64,000 nucleotides of DNA, taken from contig PLRS01000073.1 of the NCBI GenBank assembly GCA_003164035.1, positions 24,995 to 88,994 of the forward strand, read 5' to 3'. This stretch comes from Bryobacterales bacterium. Lineage in GTDB: Bacteria; Acidobacteriota; Terriglobia; Bryobacterales; Bryobacteraceae. Shown here in pieces: positions 8,566 through 18,093 of this stretch (its first letter is position 1; every line of letters begins with the position of its first letter). Made by a program: the position numbers and the translations under genes. The notes beneath the pieces were generated by a model. That model worked only from the letters and a program-made list of their open reading frames with translations. It did no database searches and was not told the DNA's origin.

Positions 8566-9974
8566 ATTTCCCGCATCTCGCGGACCAGCTTCTGGAGCGT
8601 GGTCGCGTATCCGTTCAGCTCGGTTCCGGCGGACGCGCCCTCTTCGGCGGAGGCGGCGGTTCGTTGGGTAACCTGTTCCATCTGGGTGACGGCGCGGGCG
8701 ATCTGTTCCATACCGTGGGCCTGTTCCTGGCTCCCGACATTGACTTCGTCCACGAGTACTTTGACTTGGCTGGAGCTTTCCGTCATATGGCGAACGGCCC
8801 CGGCCATTTGATTCAGACGTTCATTGCCATCGTGAGAGGTGGCGATGGACTCCTCGATCAGCCCGGCGGTATCTTTGGCAGCCTGGGCGCACCGCTGGGC
8901 GAGGTTGCGGACTTCGTCCGCCACCACGGCAAATCCCAGGCCGGCTTCGCCGGCGCGGGCCGCTTCGACTGCCGCATTGAGCGCCAGGATATTGGTTTGG
9001 AAGGCAATTTCGTCGATCACTTTGATAATGCGGGCGATCTTATTGCTGGACGCGTCGATTTCCTGCATTTTTTCCATCGTGCGGTCGAGAGTGTGGTTCA
9101 CCTCGGTACCGGCTTGTTCGGACTGTTGCATGAGGTCGGCAACCTGTTTGGTATGATCGGCGTTCTTGCGAGTGATGGAGGCGATCTCCTCCGTGGATGC
9201 GGAGGTTTCCTGGAGCGACGCAGCTTGCTCGGAGGCACCTTGAGCCAGCGACTGGCTGGAAGCGGAAACCTGTTTAGAGGCATGGGAAACGTGGTCCGCG
9301 GATTCGGCGATGTTGCTGGCGAAGCCGCGCAGGTCCGCATTGGCTTTGCGAACGATCCAAAGCACGCCGCCGCCCACGGCGACGATTAGTAACGCGAGAG
9401 CCATGGTGCCCAGGGTGGCGCGGGTGGATCTGGAAGCGGCATCTGCCGAAGTGGAGGCCAGTTCGGCGCTTTGACGCTCCACCAGCGACGCGGCCTGGCG
9501 GCCGATGTCTTCCAGTTGCGGTTGTACTTTCTGGTTGAAGATCTGCAGCGCGACGTCCAACTGCTGGCGAGCCACCGTCTGGCTGAGCTCTTGTTGGGCT
9601 TCTTCGACCGCCGACGCCTGTTGCATGACGGAACGGATCAGGGAAGTCGCCTCGGACGTCTCAGCCGTTTTTTCCAGTTCGCCCAGGGCCGCGCGGAGCG
9701 CCTGGTCCTGGGTTTGAAATTCGGACAGATTCTGATTCGCGCGGCTTTGGTCGCCGAGTACCGCCGAAAGGGCGGTAGCCCGCCCCAGGCTGGTCATCTC
9801 CGAGGCCGCAGTGGCTACCTTGCCGGCCAGGTACTGATTCCGCGCCACGCCGTCGGCGGCGTGTTTCAGATCGGCGTTCAGCTCATGAACGATCAGGACC
9901 GCACTGCCTACGCTCAGCAAGGACAGTCCCAACATTACACCGAAACCAATCAATAATTTACGTGTCAGGCTCAT
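8550..9974 (-). CDS. Methyl-accepting chemotaxis protein
   Basis: A 474-residue inner-membrane chemoreceptor. TM1 is at about 8-29, a four-helix-bundle-type sensor follows to about 185, and TM2 is at about 190-212. The signalling coiled coil occupies the rest, with the conserved tip around EIAFQTNILALNAAVEAARA and GFAVVADEVRNLAQR. No clear HAMP domain is visible between TM2 and the coiled coil, so the linker is short. There is no C-terminal CheR-binding pentapeptide; the protein ends MVGSE. No che genes are nearby, so it would work with a core elsewhere. The ligand is unknown. Confidence 0.92.
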   Translation of the reverse strand: MSLTRKLLIGFGVMLGLSLLSVGSAVLIVHELNADLKHAADGVARNQYLAGKVATAASEMTSLGRATALSAVLGDQSRANQNLSEFQTQDQALRAALGELEKTAETSEATSLIRSVMQQASAVEEAQQELSQTVARQQLDVALQIFNQKVQPQLEDIGRQAASLVERQSAELASTSADAASRSTRATLGTMALALLIVAVGGGVLWIVRKANADLRGFASNIAESADHVSHASKQVSASSQSLAQGASEQAASLQETSASTEEIASITRKNADHTKQVADLMQQSEQAGTEVNHTLDRTMEKMQEIDASSNKIARIIKVIDEIAFQTNILALNAAVEAARAGEAGLGFAVVADEVRNLAQRCAQAAKDTAGLIEESIATSHDGNERLNQMAGAVRHMTESSSQVKVLVDEVNVGSQEQAHGMEQIARAVTQMEQVTQRTAASAEEGASAGTELNGYATTLQKLVREMREMVGSE

Positions 9975-9999
9975 GGATATCCTCTAAACTCAAAAAACG

Positions 10000-10350
10000 T
10001 CACATCTTAAAGGACAAACTCACCGGCGCCAGTGCCTTGACTGGTTTGCCTTCGGCTTTTACCGGGGTAAACTTCCATTTCTTCACTGCCGCGGTTGCGG
10101 CCTTGGTCAGGACCGGGTTTCCGCTGACAATGTTGACCTGCTCGACGGAACCGTCTTCCGCGATGACCGCTTCCATTTCCACCACTCCTTCAATTTTCAG
10201 TTGCCGGGCAATCGGCGGATAGTCGGGTGCAGGCTTCGACGTGAGATAGGCCAGCGCCTCAGACTTGGACAATTTCTTGAGATCGCCCTGCCCGTACACC
10301 GTCAGGTTAAAGCAGAATAGAACTGTCACTACGATTGGGAATGCTTTCAT
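10000..10350 (-). CDS. Periplasmic TonB C-terminal-domain protein
   Basis: About 116 residues: a signal peptide (MKAFPIVVTVLFCFNLTVYG) followed directly by a TonB-C fold (about 40-115) with PDYPPIARQLKIEGVVEMEA and AAVKKWKFTPVKAEGKPV. It lacks the membrane anchor and proline-rich spacer of true TonB, so it is not an ordinary energy transducer. Stand-alone domains of this type are frequent in Acidobacteria. I chose the ATG at 10350 because GGAAGGA lies just upstream and the signal peptide begins there. It follows the chemoreceptor gene's start on the same strand as a separate unit. Confidence 0.75.
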   Translation of the reverse strand: MKAFPIVVTVLFCFNLTVYGQGDLKKLSKSEALAYLTSKPAPDYPPIARQLKIEGVVEMEAVIAEDGSVEQVNIVSGNPVLTKAATAAVKKWKFTPVKAEGKPVKALAPVSLSFKM

Positions 10351-10514
10351 AGATCCTTCCGAAAATGTTGTCTGCACTCCATATCGGTTGAAGGCCGCCA
10401 GAGCTATAGTCCTGCACGAGAAAAAACGGCGGGGGTTTAGCCGGGAGACTTTAGAACGGCCGGAAGCGAGGGATTGTGCTGAGGGCCCGTATAATAATGT
10501 TGTAAGAGTTCGCC

Positions 10515-12614
10515 ATGAAAAAACGTCTGGCCTACGGTTTCGCCAAGGTCTTACTGGTACTTTCGGTGCTCGTAGTGGTGTGGGAAGGCTCGTTCAATCC
10601 GGGCCAGCTCCGTCCGCACACACCCAACCAGACGTTGATCTTCTGGGCGGTCTACACGTTGATCTTCCTGCTGATGGTGGTACTGGGGTGGATCGTCTTC
10701 CGGGAGTTCGTCAAGCTTTACGTAGAACGGCAGAGCCATCGCGAAGGTTCTCATCTCAAGACCAAGCTGGTGGTGGGAGCGCTAACCCTGAGTACGGTAC
10801 CGGTGTTCTTTCTGGTGCTGTTTAACTATCAGGTTCTAAATCGCAATCTGACCACCTGGTTTCGCGAGCCGCATAGCAACGAGCTGGAGGTTTTCAAGGG
10901 TATCGCCAAGACATTGGACAAGGAGATGGGCGACGAGACGGCGGCGCAGGCGGCGCTACTGGCGGCGCAGCCGGAAGTGCGGCAGTTGCTGGCTACGGGT
11001 GTTGCGGCGCCGGGGTTTCTGGAGCGGTTTTCGGTGGAGTACGAGCTGCAATCGGCGGCGGTATACGGGGTGGCGGGCACGGTTCCACTCGATTCGTTCG
11101 GTTCCGATCGTCCGCGCGCGCCCGACGATCGCCTGGTGGTGAAATCCTATCCGGTGCTGGACGGGCGGCGGGAGACGGGGCACGTCAAGGTCGCGGCCAA
11201 GATTCCGGGCGACCAGGCGGCGCACATGCGCATGATCGGGGAATGGGCGCGGGACTGGCAGCAGAGGTGGGATAGCTGGAAAGAGATCCGCCAGTTTTAC
11301 CTGCTGCTCATGTCCTTGATTACATTATTCGTTCTGTTTGTGGCCATCTGGATCGCGCTGTTCGTGGCCAAGCAGATCAGTATCCCAATCACGGCGTTAC
11401 TGGAGGGCGCCAGCCAGGTGCGCAGCGGCAACCTGGCGCACCGGGTGGAAGTGCGGGCGGCCGACGAGCTGGGTTCCCTGGTGCGGGCATTCAACCGGAT
11501 GACGCAGGAACTGGAGGCCAACGGCCGCGAACTGGACCGGCGGCGGCGCTTCACCGAGGCGATTCTGGAGAGCATTCCCACCGGCGTGCTTTCGGTGGCG
11601 GCCGACGGCTCGATTCAGCGGGTGAACCGCGCCCTGGGGCGCATCTTTCCGGCGGAGCAGGTAGAGCGGGCCACGCGGCTGGAGGACCTGTTTACGCGCG
11701 AGGACACGGCCGAGATCCGCTACCTCATGAAGCGGGCGCGGCGGACGGGGCCTTCCTCGCGGCAACTGGAACTGCGCACGGCCGGCCGCAACCTGCAGTT
11801 GTCGGTGACGGTAGCGGCGATCGAGGAAAAGGCGACTAGCGGATACGTGGTGGTGCTGGAAGACACCAGCGAGCTGCTGCGGGCGCAGAAGGCGGCGGCC
11901 TGGCACGAAGTGGCGCGGCGGGTGGCTCACGAAATCAAGAACCCGTTGACGCCCATCGCGCTTTCGGCCGAGCGCATCGGGCGCCAGGTGGACCGGTTGG
12001 AGCTGGCCCAGCCGTCCTCGGGGATTCTGCGGGAGTGCGCGCAGACGATTTCGAAATCGGTGGAATCGGTGAAGACGCTGGTGGACGAATTCGCGCGTTT
12101 TGCCCGTTTTCCCTCGGCCCAGCCGGTGCGGGCCGACCTAAACGCGGTGGTGCGGGAAGCCCTGACCGTGTTCGAAGGGCGGCTCGAGGACGTGGCCATC
12201 CGCACTAGTTATGCGCCCGGGCTGGCGCCGGTGAACCTGGATCGCGAGCAGTTTATCCGGGCGGTGGTAAACCTGGTGGATAACGCCGCCGAGGCGATGC
12301 AGGATTCGCTGGTGAAGCGGTTGTACATTGCCACCCAGCCGGGCGTGGCGGAGACGGTGGAACTGGTGGTGGCCGATTCCGGCAGTGGGGTCAGCGCGGA
12401 CGACAAGGAGAAACTTTTTCTGCCCTATTTTTCGACCAAGAACCGGGGCACGGGCCTCGGATTAGCGATTGTCAGCCACATTGTGGCGGAGCATCGCGGC
12501 CACATCCGGGTGGAGGACAACCAGCCGGTGGGAGCGCGTTTCACCATAGAGATTCCGGCGCTGGTGGAGATGGAGAGCGGGGAGGCGGCGCGACCGGCGC
12601 CGGTGAAGGCATGA
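10515..12614 (+). CDS. NtrY-like sensor histidine kinase
   Basis: A 699-residue membrane kinase. N-terminal TM segments lie near 10-28, 40-62 and 80-105, followed by an extracytoplasmic stretch, another TM near 260-285, HAMP (about 285-340), PAS (about 345-450), HisKA with WHEVARRVAHEIKNPLTPI (phospho-His in AHEIKNP), and a HATPase with NAAEAM, DSGSG and GTGLGLAIV. The architecture matches NtrY of nitrogen or redox signalling. Its stop overlaps the start of the NtrX-like gene (ATGA), so they form a pair. The signal is unknown; no nitrogen genes are nearby. Confidence 0.9.
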   Translation: MKKRLAYGFAKVLLVLSVLVVVWEGSFNPGQLRPHTPNQTLIFWAVYTLIFLLMVVLGWIVFREFVKLYVERQSHREGSHLKTKLVVGALTLSTVPVFFLVLFNYQVLNRNLTTWFREPHSNELEVFKGIAKTLDKEMGDETAAQAALLAAQPEVRQLLATGVAAPGFLERFSVEYELQSAAVYGVAGTVPLDSFGSDRPRAPDDRLVVKSYPVLDGRRETGHVKVAAKIPGDQAAHMRMIGEWARDWQQRWDSWKEIRQFYLLLMSLITLFVLFVAIWIALFVAKQISIPITALLEGASQVRSGNLAHRVEVRAADELGSLVRAFNRMTQELEANGRELDRRRRFTEAILESIPTGVLSVAADGSIQRVNRALGRIFPAEQVERATRLEDLFTREDTAEIRYLMKRARRTGPSSRQLELRTAGRNLQLSVTVAAIEEKATSGYVVVLEDTSELLRAQKAAAWHEVARRVAHEIKNPLTPIALSAERIGRQVDRLELAQPSSGILRECAQTISKSVESVKTLVDEFARFARFPSAQPVRADLNAVVREALTVFEGRLEDVAIRTSYAPGLAPVNLDREQFIRAVVNLVDNAAEAMQDSLVKRLYIATQPGVAETVELVVADSGSGVSADDKEKLFLPYFSTKNRGTGLGLAIVSHIVAEHRGHIRVEDNQPVGARFTIEIPALVEMESGEAARPAPVKA

Positions 12615-13984
12615 GCGCGCCCAAGCAGAAGCCGCAGCGCATTCTGATTGTGGACGACGAGCCTGGGATACGCCAGTCCCTGGGCGGCGTGCTCGAAGAC
12701 GAAGGCTACACGGCTCAATCGGTGGAAGATGGCGAGGCGTGCCTGGCGGCGCTGGCCGAAGGCGGTTTCGAGCTGGTGCTGCTGGATATCTGGCTGCCGG
12801 GCATGGACGGCATGGAGGTGCTGGAGCGGATTCAGGAGATGCCCTTCGACGAGCGTCCCCTGGTGGTGGTGATTTCCGGCCACGGCAGCATCGAGGCGGC
12901 GGTGCGCGCGACCAAACTGGGGGCCTTCGATTTTCTGGAGAAGCCGCTCTCGATCGAAAAGGTCATGCTGGTGGTGAAGAACGCGCTGGACCATCGCCGG
13001 CTGTCGCTCGAAAACCGCCGTCTGAAGCAGGACGCCCACACGCGCTATCACATCATCGGCGACAGCGTGCCCATGAAGGCGCTGCGGCAACAGTTGGCGT
13101 TGATGGCGGGCACCAACGGCCGGGTACTGATTTACGGCGAGAGCGGCACGGGGAAGGAACTGGTGGCGCACGCCATCCACGCCTCCAGCCCGCGGGCGGG
13201 TCAGGCGTTCGTGGAAGTCAACTGCGCCGCCATACCGGAGGAGCTGATCGAGAACGAGCTGTTCGGCCATGCGCGCGGGTTTCTGGCGGGTGCGCCGGAA
13301 GCCAAGGCCGGCAAGTTCGAGAAGGCCGACGGCGGCACCTTGTTTCTGGACGAAGTGGGCGACATGAGCCTGCGCACCCAGGCCAAAGTGCTGCGCGCGC
13401 TGGAGGAACAGCGCTTCGAACCGGTGGGCGCGGTGGAATCGATGCAGGTGGACGCGCGCGTGGTGGCGTCCACCAACAAACTGCTGGAGGAAGAAATCGA
13501 CCGGGGCAACTTTCGCGAGGACCTGTTCTACCGGCTGAACGTGATTCCGTTTTTCGTGCCGCCGCTGCGCGACCGGCGCGAGGACATTCCGCTCCTGGCC
13601 GAGCACTTCCTGCGTGAATTCACCAGCGCCTACGGCCGCAAGCCCAAGGAGCTGACGCCGGAGGCTCTGGAGGTGTTGGTGGGATATAACTGGCCCGGCA
13701 ACGTGCGGGAGCTCAAGAACCTGATCGAGCGCATCGTGATCATGAATCCGCAGGTGCGGGTGGATGCGCGCCACGTTCCGCTGCAGACGCCGCGCAGGCC
13801 GCAGGACCGCGCCGGCGAGCGGGTGGGCAGCCTGCAGGACGTGCGCGAAGCGGCCGAGCGGGAATACATCCTCAAGAAGCTGGAAGAAACCAGCGGCAAC
13901 GTGACCCGCACGGCGGAACTGCTGGGCCTGGAGCGCAGCAACCTGTACCGCAAGATGAAGACGCTGGGGATCGAGCCGAAGTAG
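12611..13984 (+). CDS. NtrX/NtrC-like response regulator with altered GAFTGA loop
   Basis: A 457-residue regulator: receiver domain (about 8-125, phospho-acceptor Asp in LLDIWLPGMDG), AAA+ sigma54-interaction domain (about 145-380) with Walker A GESGTGKE and Walker B GGTLFLDE, and a C-terminal Fis-type helix-turn-helix (about 415-452). The sigma54-contact loop GAFTGA reads GFLAGA at residues 223-228, so the key Phe and Thr are lost. In this family that usually means no sigma54 activation, and the protein may act as a sigma54-independent regulator. Coupled by ATGA to the NtrY-like kinase. Targets are unknown. Confidence 0.9.
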   Translation: MSAPKQKPQRILIVDDEPGIRQSLGGVLEDEGYTAQSVEDGEACLAALAEGGFELVLLDIWLPGMDGMEVLERIQEMPFDERPLVVVISGHGSIEAAVRATKLGAFDFLEKPLSIEKVMLVVKNALDHRRLSLENRRLKQDAHTRYHIIGDSVPMKALRQQLALMAGTNGRVLIYGESGTGKELVAHAIHASSPRAGQAFVEVNCAAIPEELIENELFGHARGFLAGAPEAKAGKFEKADGGTLFLDEVGDMSLRTQAKVLRALEEQRFEPVGAVESMQVDARVVASTNKLLEEEIDRGNFREDLFYRLNVIPFFVPPLRDRREDIPLLAEHFLREFTSAYGRKPKELTPEALEVLVGYNWPGNVRELKNLIERIVIMNPQVRVDARHVPLQTPRRPQDRAGERVGSLQDVREAAEREYILKKLEETSGNVTRTAELLGLERSNLYRKMKTLGIEPK

Positions 13985-14015
13985 GGCGGTGGGATTGACG
14001 ATCGCTCTTGTCGAG

Positions 14016-14034
14016 CCTGTCAGGCTGTTAGGGC
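14016..14034. repeat. Fragment of palindromic repeat family A
   Basis: CCTGTCAGGCTGTTAGGGC matches the reverse complement of the central part of the 90-bp element at 23739-23828 (CCCTAACAGCCTGACAG). It sits downstream of the NtrX-like gene. Confidence 0.4.
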
Positions 14035-14068
14035 GTGGGGCCGGTAGCCCGCGAAAAACGTCCCGCCG

Positions 14069-16810
14069 CTACTCGCAGCGCAGAGCCACCGTCGGGTCGA
14101 TGCGCGAGGCTTTGCGCGCGGGCAGGTAGCCCGCCAGCGTTGCGGCAACAACTAGAGACACCGCGGCCACCGTCAGCGAGATTGGATCGTTGGGCTGAGC
14201 CTCGTAGAGAAACGATTTCAGCAACTTGGCCGCAAACAAGGCAGCGGGGATGCCGATGACGAGACCCGCGGCGGCGAGCAGCAGCACTTCGCGCAACACC
14301 ATCCACACCACACGGCTGCGCGGTGCGCCCAGCGCCATGCGAATCCCGATTTCGCCCGTGCGGCGGGCGACGTGGTAGGACATGGCGCCATAGAGTCCCA
14401 CGCAGGCGATCGCCAGCGCCAGCAGCGCGAAGCCGGTAGACAAGCGCGCGAATACCACCTCGCGGTTGATGGTAGCGTCGATCAACGCGCTCTGCGTCTG
14501 AATTTCGGAAACCGGCAGGCGCGGGTCGGCTTCGTGAATCAGCTCGCGCACAGTCCGAACGTAGCCCAGCGGATTGCCGGCCGTGCGCAGTTCATAGATC
14601 ATGGCCTGCATCGGACCCCATAGGTTCGCGGTGTACGGAACGAACACCGTGGGACCGGGCTTCTCCCGGACGTCGCGGCCCACCAGCGCATTGCCGGACA
14701 CGCCCACGATTTCGAAGGCGCACGTCGCGCAGTCATCCGGAGCCGTTAGGATCCGGCCGAGCGGATTGCGGTCGCCTAAGTTTTTCTGAGCGAATACCCG
14801 GTTGACCACGGCCACCAGGTGCGAGCTCGCCAGATGGCGCGGCTCGATTTCGCGGCCCACCAAAATCGGCGTTTCCATCGTCGTGAAAAACCCTGAGCCG
14901 ACCGATACCATCAGGGCGGTTTTGAGCGTGGCGCCGTTTACGCTCACACCCGTCATCATTCTTCCCCCCACCAGCGCAAGATCGGAAAAGCTGGCGCTTC
15001 GCACGCCCGGAATGGAAGCGAAACGCGCTTGAAGATTGCGATAGAACGTGCCGATCTCAGGATCGCTATGGCCAGCCCGGCGGGCATTGAGCTTGAAGGT
15101 GAGCACGCTTTCGCGATTGAATCCGAGATCGATCGATTCCAGGCTCGCCAGGGTGCGAACGAACAATCCCGCGGCCACCAGAATCACCAGGCTGATGGCG
15201 ATTTGCGCCACCATCAGTGCCCGGCTTAGCGTCAGGCGCCGCGCGCCGTGCGAGCGCGTGGCTGCGGTGCGCGATCCCTTGAGCGCGGGCATCGGATCGA
15301 CTCGCGTGGATTCGAGCGCCGGCGACAGGCCGAACAGAATGCCCGTGACCATCGAAAGCGCCGCCACCACCGCCAGCACGTGCCAGTTCACTTCGGCGCG
15401 CAGCGTGAAATTCTCACTGCCGGCGGACAGCAGCAACGTCAGAAAGCGAATTCCCCACACGGCGAACGCGATTCCCAGCAGTCCGCCGATGGACGCCAGC
15501 ATCACACTCTCGGTCAGCAGTTGACGGATGACACGCGCTCGTCCGGCGCCGATGCTGAGGCGCACGGCGATCTCGCGGCGGCGAGCGGTAGCGCGCGCCA
15601 GTTGGAGGTTGGCGATATTGGCGCAGGCGAGTGCGAGAATCAACGCCACCAGCGTGAGCAGGATCATCAGCGGCTTGGAGTACCGCAGGCGCACGCCAGA
15701 AAGGCCGCCGCTACCGTCGCGCACCACCAGCCGCGGAAGGTCGGCCCGGTTGCGCGCTCTGTTTACGGTGCGCATCCATTCCGAAAATTGCGGGCTCAGC
15801 GCAGCTTGCGCCTGTGCGATATCGACGCCGGGCCGCAGGCGCGCCAAGCCGATCACCCACTCAATGTCCGGGTTCGTAAACCAGACGCCAGCGGTATGGG
15901 AACCATCGCTATGCAGAAGCAGGAAGGCGTGAGCCGGAATATAGATGTCGGGATGCGCACCCGGATCGGCGCCGAAAAACTCCGGTGGCGCGACCCCGAT
16001 TACCGTGAAGGGGAGACCGTCGATCAGGATCGATTGATGGACGGCGCCGGCGGGCGATCCGAAACGCCGCTGGCTTAGGGCAAAGCCGATGACGGCGACC
16101 GATGCCGCGCCGGCGCGATCGTCATCGGCCGTGATGAGCCGCCCGGCGGCCGGTGGAATGCCGAGGCCTTGGAAATAATTGCCGGTGACGTATTCGGTGC
16201 TGGCTATCTGGGCCTGGTTGCCGACCCGCAAGTGAAGCTCGCCCGCGCTTTGATATCCGAAAACGCTGGAGAAGATGGCGTCATTGCTGGCGAACATCTC
16301 CATCGCCGGATAGGAGAAGACGCTTCCGCCGAAGCCCTCTTTGGGTTCGAGGAAGCTGTCATCGTGGCGATTTAAGCCGTGACTTTCGTTTTCGTTGGTA
16401 CGCCAACTCAAGGTCACCAGCCGTTCCGGATGCGCCACCGGCAGCGACCGCAGCAGGATGGCGTCCATAAAGCTGAAAATGGCGGTATTGGCGCCGATGC
16501 CCAAAGCCAGCGAGAGAACGGCGAGCGCGCTGAAGGCCTTGTTGGCGGCCATGGTGCGCAGGGCGTAGCGGATGTCCTGCAGCAGATGCTCCAGCAGCGT
16601 CCAGCCCCACGCCGCGCGCGTCTCTTCCTGCACGCGGGTGAGGTTGCCCAGATCGCGGCGGGCGGCGAGGCGCGCATCGGCGGCCGATCGTCCCAGGGCG
16701 ATTTGCGACTCGGCCTCTTCTTCGAGGTGGAACTGCAGCTCCTCCTGGAGATCGGCCTCTTTGATGGGCCGTCGCGCCAGCCAGGTCAACTTGCGAAAGA
16801 ACGATTTCAT
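14069..16810 (-). CDS. ADOP-family ABC transporter permease (MacB/FtsX-like)
   Basis: A 913-residue membrane protein of the acidobacterial duplicated orphan permease type: a short N-terminal soluble helper region ([15 protein letters not shown], about 20-75), then two copies of a MacB periplasmic-core plus FtsX permease unit. Conserved pieces include [37 protein letters not shown] in the first FtsX unit and [20 protein letters not shown] in the second. No ABC ATPase is nearby. Substrate unknown; related MacB systems export peptides or lipids. The ATG at 16810 overlaps the PadR stop (ATGA), marking a padR-permease operon. Confidence 0.9.
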   Translation of the reverse strand: MKSFFRKLTWLARRPIKEADLQEELQFHLEEEAESQIALGRSAADARLAARRDLGNLTRVQEETRAAWGWTLLEHLLQDIRYALRTMAANKAFSALAVLSLALGIGANTAIFSFMDAILLRSLPVAHPERLVTLSWRTNENESHGLNRHDDSFLEPKEGFGGSVFSYPAMEMFASNDAIFSSVFGYQSAGELHLRVGNQAQIASTEYVTGNYFQGLGIPPAAGRLITADDDRAGAASVAVIGFALSQRRFGSPAGAVHQSILIDGLPFTVIGVAPPEFFGADPGAHPDIYIPAHAFLLLHSDGSHTAGVWFTNPDIEWVIGLARLRPGVDIAQAQAALSPQFSEWMRTVNRARNRADLPRLVVRDGSGGLSGVRLRYSKPLMILLTLVALILALACANIANLQLARATARRREIAVRLSIGAGRARVIRQLLTESVMLASIGGLLGIAFAVWGIRFLTLLLSAGSENFTLRAEVNWHVLAVVAALSMVTGILFGLSPALESTRVDPMPALKGSRTAATRSHGARRLTLSRALMVAQIAISLVILVAAGLFVRTLASLESIDLGFNRESVLTFKLNARRAGHSDPEIGTFYRNLQARFASIPGVRSASFSDLALVGGRMMTGVSVNGATLKTALMVSVGSGFFTTMETPILVGREIEPRHLASSHLVAVVNRVFAQKNLGDRNPLGRILTAPDDCATCAFEIVGVSGNALVGRDVREKPGPTVFVPYTANLWGPMQAMIYELRTAGNPLGYVRTVRELIHEADPRLPVSEIQTQSALIDATINREVVFARLSTGFALLALAIACVGLYGAMSYHVARRTGEIGIRMALGAPRSRVVWMVLREVLLLAAAGLVIGIPAALFAAKLLKSFLYEAQPNDPISLTVAAVSLVVAATLAGYLPARKASRIDPTVALRCE

Positions 16811-17160
16811 TGTCCCTCCTGTTCCGCGGGGTTCAAAACCAGCCCGATGGCGCGTGCAAGCGCCTCCCATTTCGACCGTTCGGCGGCCAGATGTTTGCGG
16901 CCCGCCGGCGTGAGGCGATAGTAACGAGCGCGTTTGCCCATTTCGGAAAGATCCCAGGAGGCGTCGATCCAGCCTTTCGCCTCCAAACGATGCAGCGCCG
17001 GGTATAGCGAGCCGCTTTCCACTTGCAGGAGATCCTCCGAAGTTCGCCGGATGTGTCTGGCGATGGCGTGTCCGTGGTTCCGCCCGGGTAGCAGGGTGCG
17101 AAGGATGAGGAGATCGAGGGTACCTTGCAGGAGTTCAGGACGCGATGGCCGGCCCGGCAT
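16807..17160 (-). CDS. PadR-family transcriptional repressor
   Basis: A 117-residue winged-helix regulator. The PadR domain spans about 10-85, with [24 protein letters not shown] and [19 protein letters not shown]. Members usually repress neighbouring transporter genes and dissociate on binding small aromatic or drug-like ligands. Here it is translationally coupled to an ADOP permease, the standard acidobacterial arrangement. The promoter contains a perfect palindrome between its -35 and -10 boxes, consistent with autorepression. A TAGACT -10 box ends 9 nt before the ATG, implying a very short or no leader. Confidence 0.92.
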   Translation of the reverse strand: MPGRPSRPELLQGTLDLLILRTLLPGRNHGHAIARHIRRTSEDLLQVESGSLYPALHRLEAKGWIDASWDLSEMGKRARYYRLTPAGRKHLAAERSKWEALARAIGLVLNPAEQEGQ

Positions 17161-17169
17161 GATATAGTC

Positions 17170-17200
17170 AGTCTACACAACATTCAGTAGAATGTCTACA
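17170..17200 (-). promoter_or_regulatory. padR promoter with embedded operator
   Basis: Read on the minus strand: -35 TAGACA (17198-17193), a 17-bp spacer and -10 TAGACT (17175-17170). The perfect palindrome ACATTC-AGTA-GAATGT (17180-17195) fills the spacer and touches the -35. GTCTACA is directly repeated at 17171-17177 and 17194-17200. The layout suits a repressor blocking RNA polymerase. Confidence 0.55.
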
Positions 17201-17274
17201 GTATCCGGATCCACCCGATCGAATCCCTAGACAGACCCACGGATTCCTCCGGCGAGGCTATAATAATGCCGGCC

Positions 17275-18051
17275 ATGCAACTCGCAATGCCGTTAGCCGC
17301 ATCTGCCTTATGGGTGTCGGCTCTCCTGGCACAGTCCACCGCGGCGCCATCGGTAGAGATCAACTATCCCGGTCCGAACCCTAACCGATACATCAACCTC
17401 ACCCTGGACGGTTTCTTGCCGCACGACTTGGCGGTCAACGGCCAAGGCGCTTCAGGGGAAATGGCCGGAATCCTTCTCGCCACGCTGCTCGAGACGGCGG
17501 GTTGGGGGCAGGTACCGGAAGACGACATATCGAGATATCTTGTAGGAATATACGGCGACGAAATCGTCACTCTGCCGCTTTCTGCGTTCCTGCCCCAGTC
17601 TCTCGATAACCGTGTGTGGGTGGTAACGGAGCGGGGTGGCAAACCTCTTTCTGCCTCGGAATCACCCTTGGTGATTGGCGTGGCTTCAGGCGGAGTGGTG
17701 GCCCTGAGAGTCAAACGGGTCCGGCATATTCGAGTGACGAACTTCGAAACCGAGCGGGTGGTCGAGGACGAGGAGTTTGGAGAATTATCGCAGCATGAAG
17801 CGGGTGACAGCCGCCGGACTTTATGGAATCGATATCTCAGGGTCGCAGGAATCTCAGCGATGATCGTTACGCGCGCCGCCGAAGGCCGGCTTGAAAATAG
17901 CGCGGTGCTGTTGTCGCGGGAGGTATCACAATGGAGCGACCGCCGCTTACTCGACTTGCTGGCCGGTTCGATGGCACCGGGAATCGCGCCGGACGCGGCC
18001 ATCGCACGCGGTGGTGAGTTCACCGTGGTGCGCCTCGGATCGGGCAGATAA
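17275..18051 (+). CDS. Secreted protein with possible molybdopterin-oxidoreductase-like fold
   Basis: About 258 residues with a signal peptide (MQLAMPLAASALWVSALLAQ). The central part (about 80-155) has the rhythm of small Oxidored_molyb-fold domains: GDEIVTLPLSAFLP, VWVVTERGGKPLSASESPLV, then VKRVRHIRV. The cofactor-binding cysteine of sulfite-oxidase enzymes is not seen, so catalysis is doubtful and the fold assignment is tentative. I prefer the ATG at 17275 over 17266 because TATAAT ends at 17264, leaving 10 nt before 17275 and only 1 nt before 17266. It stands between padR (divergent) and ilvE, with its own promoter. Confidence 0.6.
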   Translation: MQLAMPLAASALWVSALLAQSTAAPSVEINYPGPNPNRYINLTLDGFLPHDLAVNGQGASGEMAGILLATLLETAGWGQVPEDDISRYLVGIYGDEIVTLPLSAFLPQSLDNRVWVVTERGGKPLSASESPLVIGVASGGVVALRVKRVRHIRVTNFETERVVEDEEFGELSQHEAGDSRRTLWNRYLRVAGISAMIVTRAAEGRLENSAVLLSREVSQWSDRRLLDLLAGSMAPGIAPDAAIARGGEFTVVRLGSGR

Positions 18052-18093
18052 AGAGAGAGCGCGGGCCGCCGGAGGCCACGCTATAATCGAACC

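Noticed and set aside
12425..13774. Minus-strand 449-residue open frame
   Set aside because: Antisense of the NtrX-like regulator; His/Arg/Gln-rich shadow of a GC-rich gene.
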